Positions 48,143-48,894 of a stretch of 48,894 nucleotides of DNA are shown in pieces. The notes under the pieces are model-generated. The model saw only the letters and a list, made by a program, of their open reading frames with translations. It had not been told where the DNA came from and did no database searches. The stretch spans positions 1-48,894 of the forward strand of contig JAEUUV010000279.1 of assembly GCA_016787285.1 (NCBI GenBank), read 5' to 3'. How positions within the stretch are numbered: position 1 is the first letter of the stretch; each line of letters starts with the position of its first letter. Both the position numbers and the translations under genes were made by a program. The stretch is from Saprospiraceae bacterium (GTDB taxonomy: Bacteria > Bacteroidota > Bacteroidia > Chitinophagales > Saprospiraceae).

Positions 48143-48894
48143 ATGCGCAAATTTTTTACCCAAACCGTAATCCTTTCCCTGTTTGTCACCGGCACGGCCA
48201 TTGCCCAGCAGGAGCCGCAGGGTACCCAGTTCATGTTCAACAAACTGGCCTACAACCCCGGCTATGCAGGTAGTTTCGTATCTCCCACCCTCACCGCCAT
48301 ACACCGCAGCCAATGGATCGGCATAGACGGAGCGCCCAACGCCCAGTACCTGTCGTTCAACCAGCCCATGCTCAACGAGCGCATCGGCATCGGCGCTACC
48401 GTGTCGCGTCACAGCGTGGGCATCAACCGCACCTTCACCGTTGACCTCGTGTACTGCTACCGAATTCCCCTGCGTCGCGGCCACCTCGGCATCGGATTGC
48501 AACCCAGCGTGCGCAATTTTTGGCAAAACTGGAACGACGAACGCCTGTACAGTTCCACGCCCGCCACTACCGACGGCGCCATTCCCACCGATGTGCGCAA
48601 CAAGTGGATGGTCAATTTCGGCTTTGGATTTTACTACTCCAACCCCGACAAAGGCTGGTACGTCGGAGTCGCCGTGCCGCGCTTTTTTCAGAACAACATA
48701 GACTTTTCAGAACTCGGCAATAATTTTTCCCGCGAAGAACGCCATTTCAACGCCATGGGCGGTTTTACGCTACACCCAAGCGACGACCTGGAAATCATGC
48801 CCCAGTTGTTGCTTAAATACGTGCCCAATGCCCCGTTCGAAGCCGAACTGAACGTGCTGGCCGGTATCCAAAAAACATTTTACGGCGGCCTCAC
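48143..48894 (+). CDS. PorP/SprF family type IX secretion membrane protein (partial)
   Basis: The frame is open from the ATG to the window edge (250 codons, C-terminus missing). A signal peptide (FVTGTAIAQ) is followed by the family signature QFMFNKLAYNPGYAGS, then RSQWIGIDGAPNAQYLSFN and later barrel strands (FGFGFYYSNPDKGWYVGVAV). PorP/SprF proteins are outer-membrane barrels that work with the type IX motor or anchor surface proteins; many paralogs exist per genome. Confidence 0.93.
   Translation, partial: MRKFFTQTVILSLFVTGTAIAQQEPQGTQFMFNKLAYNPGYAGSFVSPTLTAIHRSQWIGIDGAPNAQYLSFNQPMLNERIGIGATVSRHSVGINRTFTVDLVYCYRIPLRRGHLGIGLQPSVRNFWQNWNDERLYSSTPATTDGAIPTDVRNKWMVNFGFGFYYSNPDKGWYVGVAVPRFFQNNIDFSELGNNFSREERHFNAMGGFTLHPSDDLEIMPQLLLKYVPNAPFEAELNVLAGIQKTFYGGL

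Overview
The window is chromosomal DNA of a GC-rich member of the Bacteroidota, probably of the Saprospiria type. The evidence is a complete sprA, a PorP/SprF-type gene at the right edge, a C-terminal type IX secretion sorting domain, repeated TAnnTTTG promoter elements, and the order rpmB-rpmG-DUF4295. Species is not identifiable from the sequence alone.

Layout. 1-10,900: a possible transposase or other gene tail, a 166-bp inverted-repeat element, then housekeeping and accessory genes: TMTC-like membrane TPR protein, rlmN, alpha/beta hydrolase, GNAT, Uma2, a 1.2-kilo-residue outer-membrane protein, a small lipoprotein and prfA. 11,100-19,250: a secreted metalloprotease, small membrane proteins, an MlaF-like ATPase, fructose-bisphosphatase, a methyltransferase, an ABC exporter and a BatD/DUF4381-like membrane protein. 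This part is rich in dispersed intergenic repeats, two kinds of which have entered coding sequence. 19,521-29,431: sprA, a DAHP synthase/chorismate mutase, the L28-L33-DUF4295 operon and tRNA-Arg.

29,806-38,724, all minus: a compact run of poorly known genes. In transcription order these are an acidic E/Y-rich protein, an HEAGH metalloprotease-like protein, an unknown protein, a DUF2272 protein, a three-domain cell-wall hydrolase (alpha/beta hydrolase + VanY-like peptidase + GH19-like muramidase/chitinase), an exported membrane protein and a small membrane protein. The DUF2272 protein and the three-domain enzyme share an unnamed module of about 60 residues, which argues that they work together. 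This is the best candidate here for an undescribed system, possibly a secreted muralytic apparatus.

39,018-45,812, all minus: a second cassette of ECF-like sigma factor, single-TM anti-sigma/TPR-like protein, exported TPR-CHAT caspase-like protease and a beta-propeller protein with a type IX sorting tail. The pairing of a CHAT protease with a sigma factor and a membrane protein suggests protease-controlled transcription. A 33-codon remnant of a second CHAT gene lies directly after the propeller stop codon. 45,924-48,894: a fumarylacetoacetase-family enzyme, an exported amidohydrolase-like protein without the usual HxH motif, and the truncated PorP/SprF gene.
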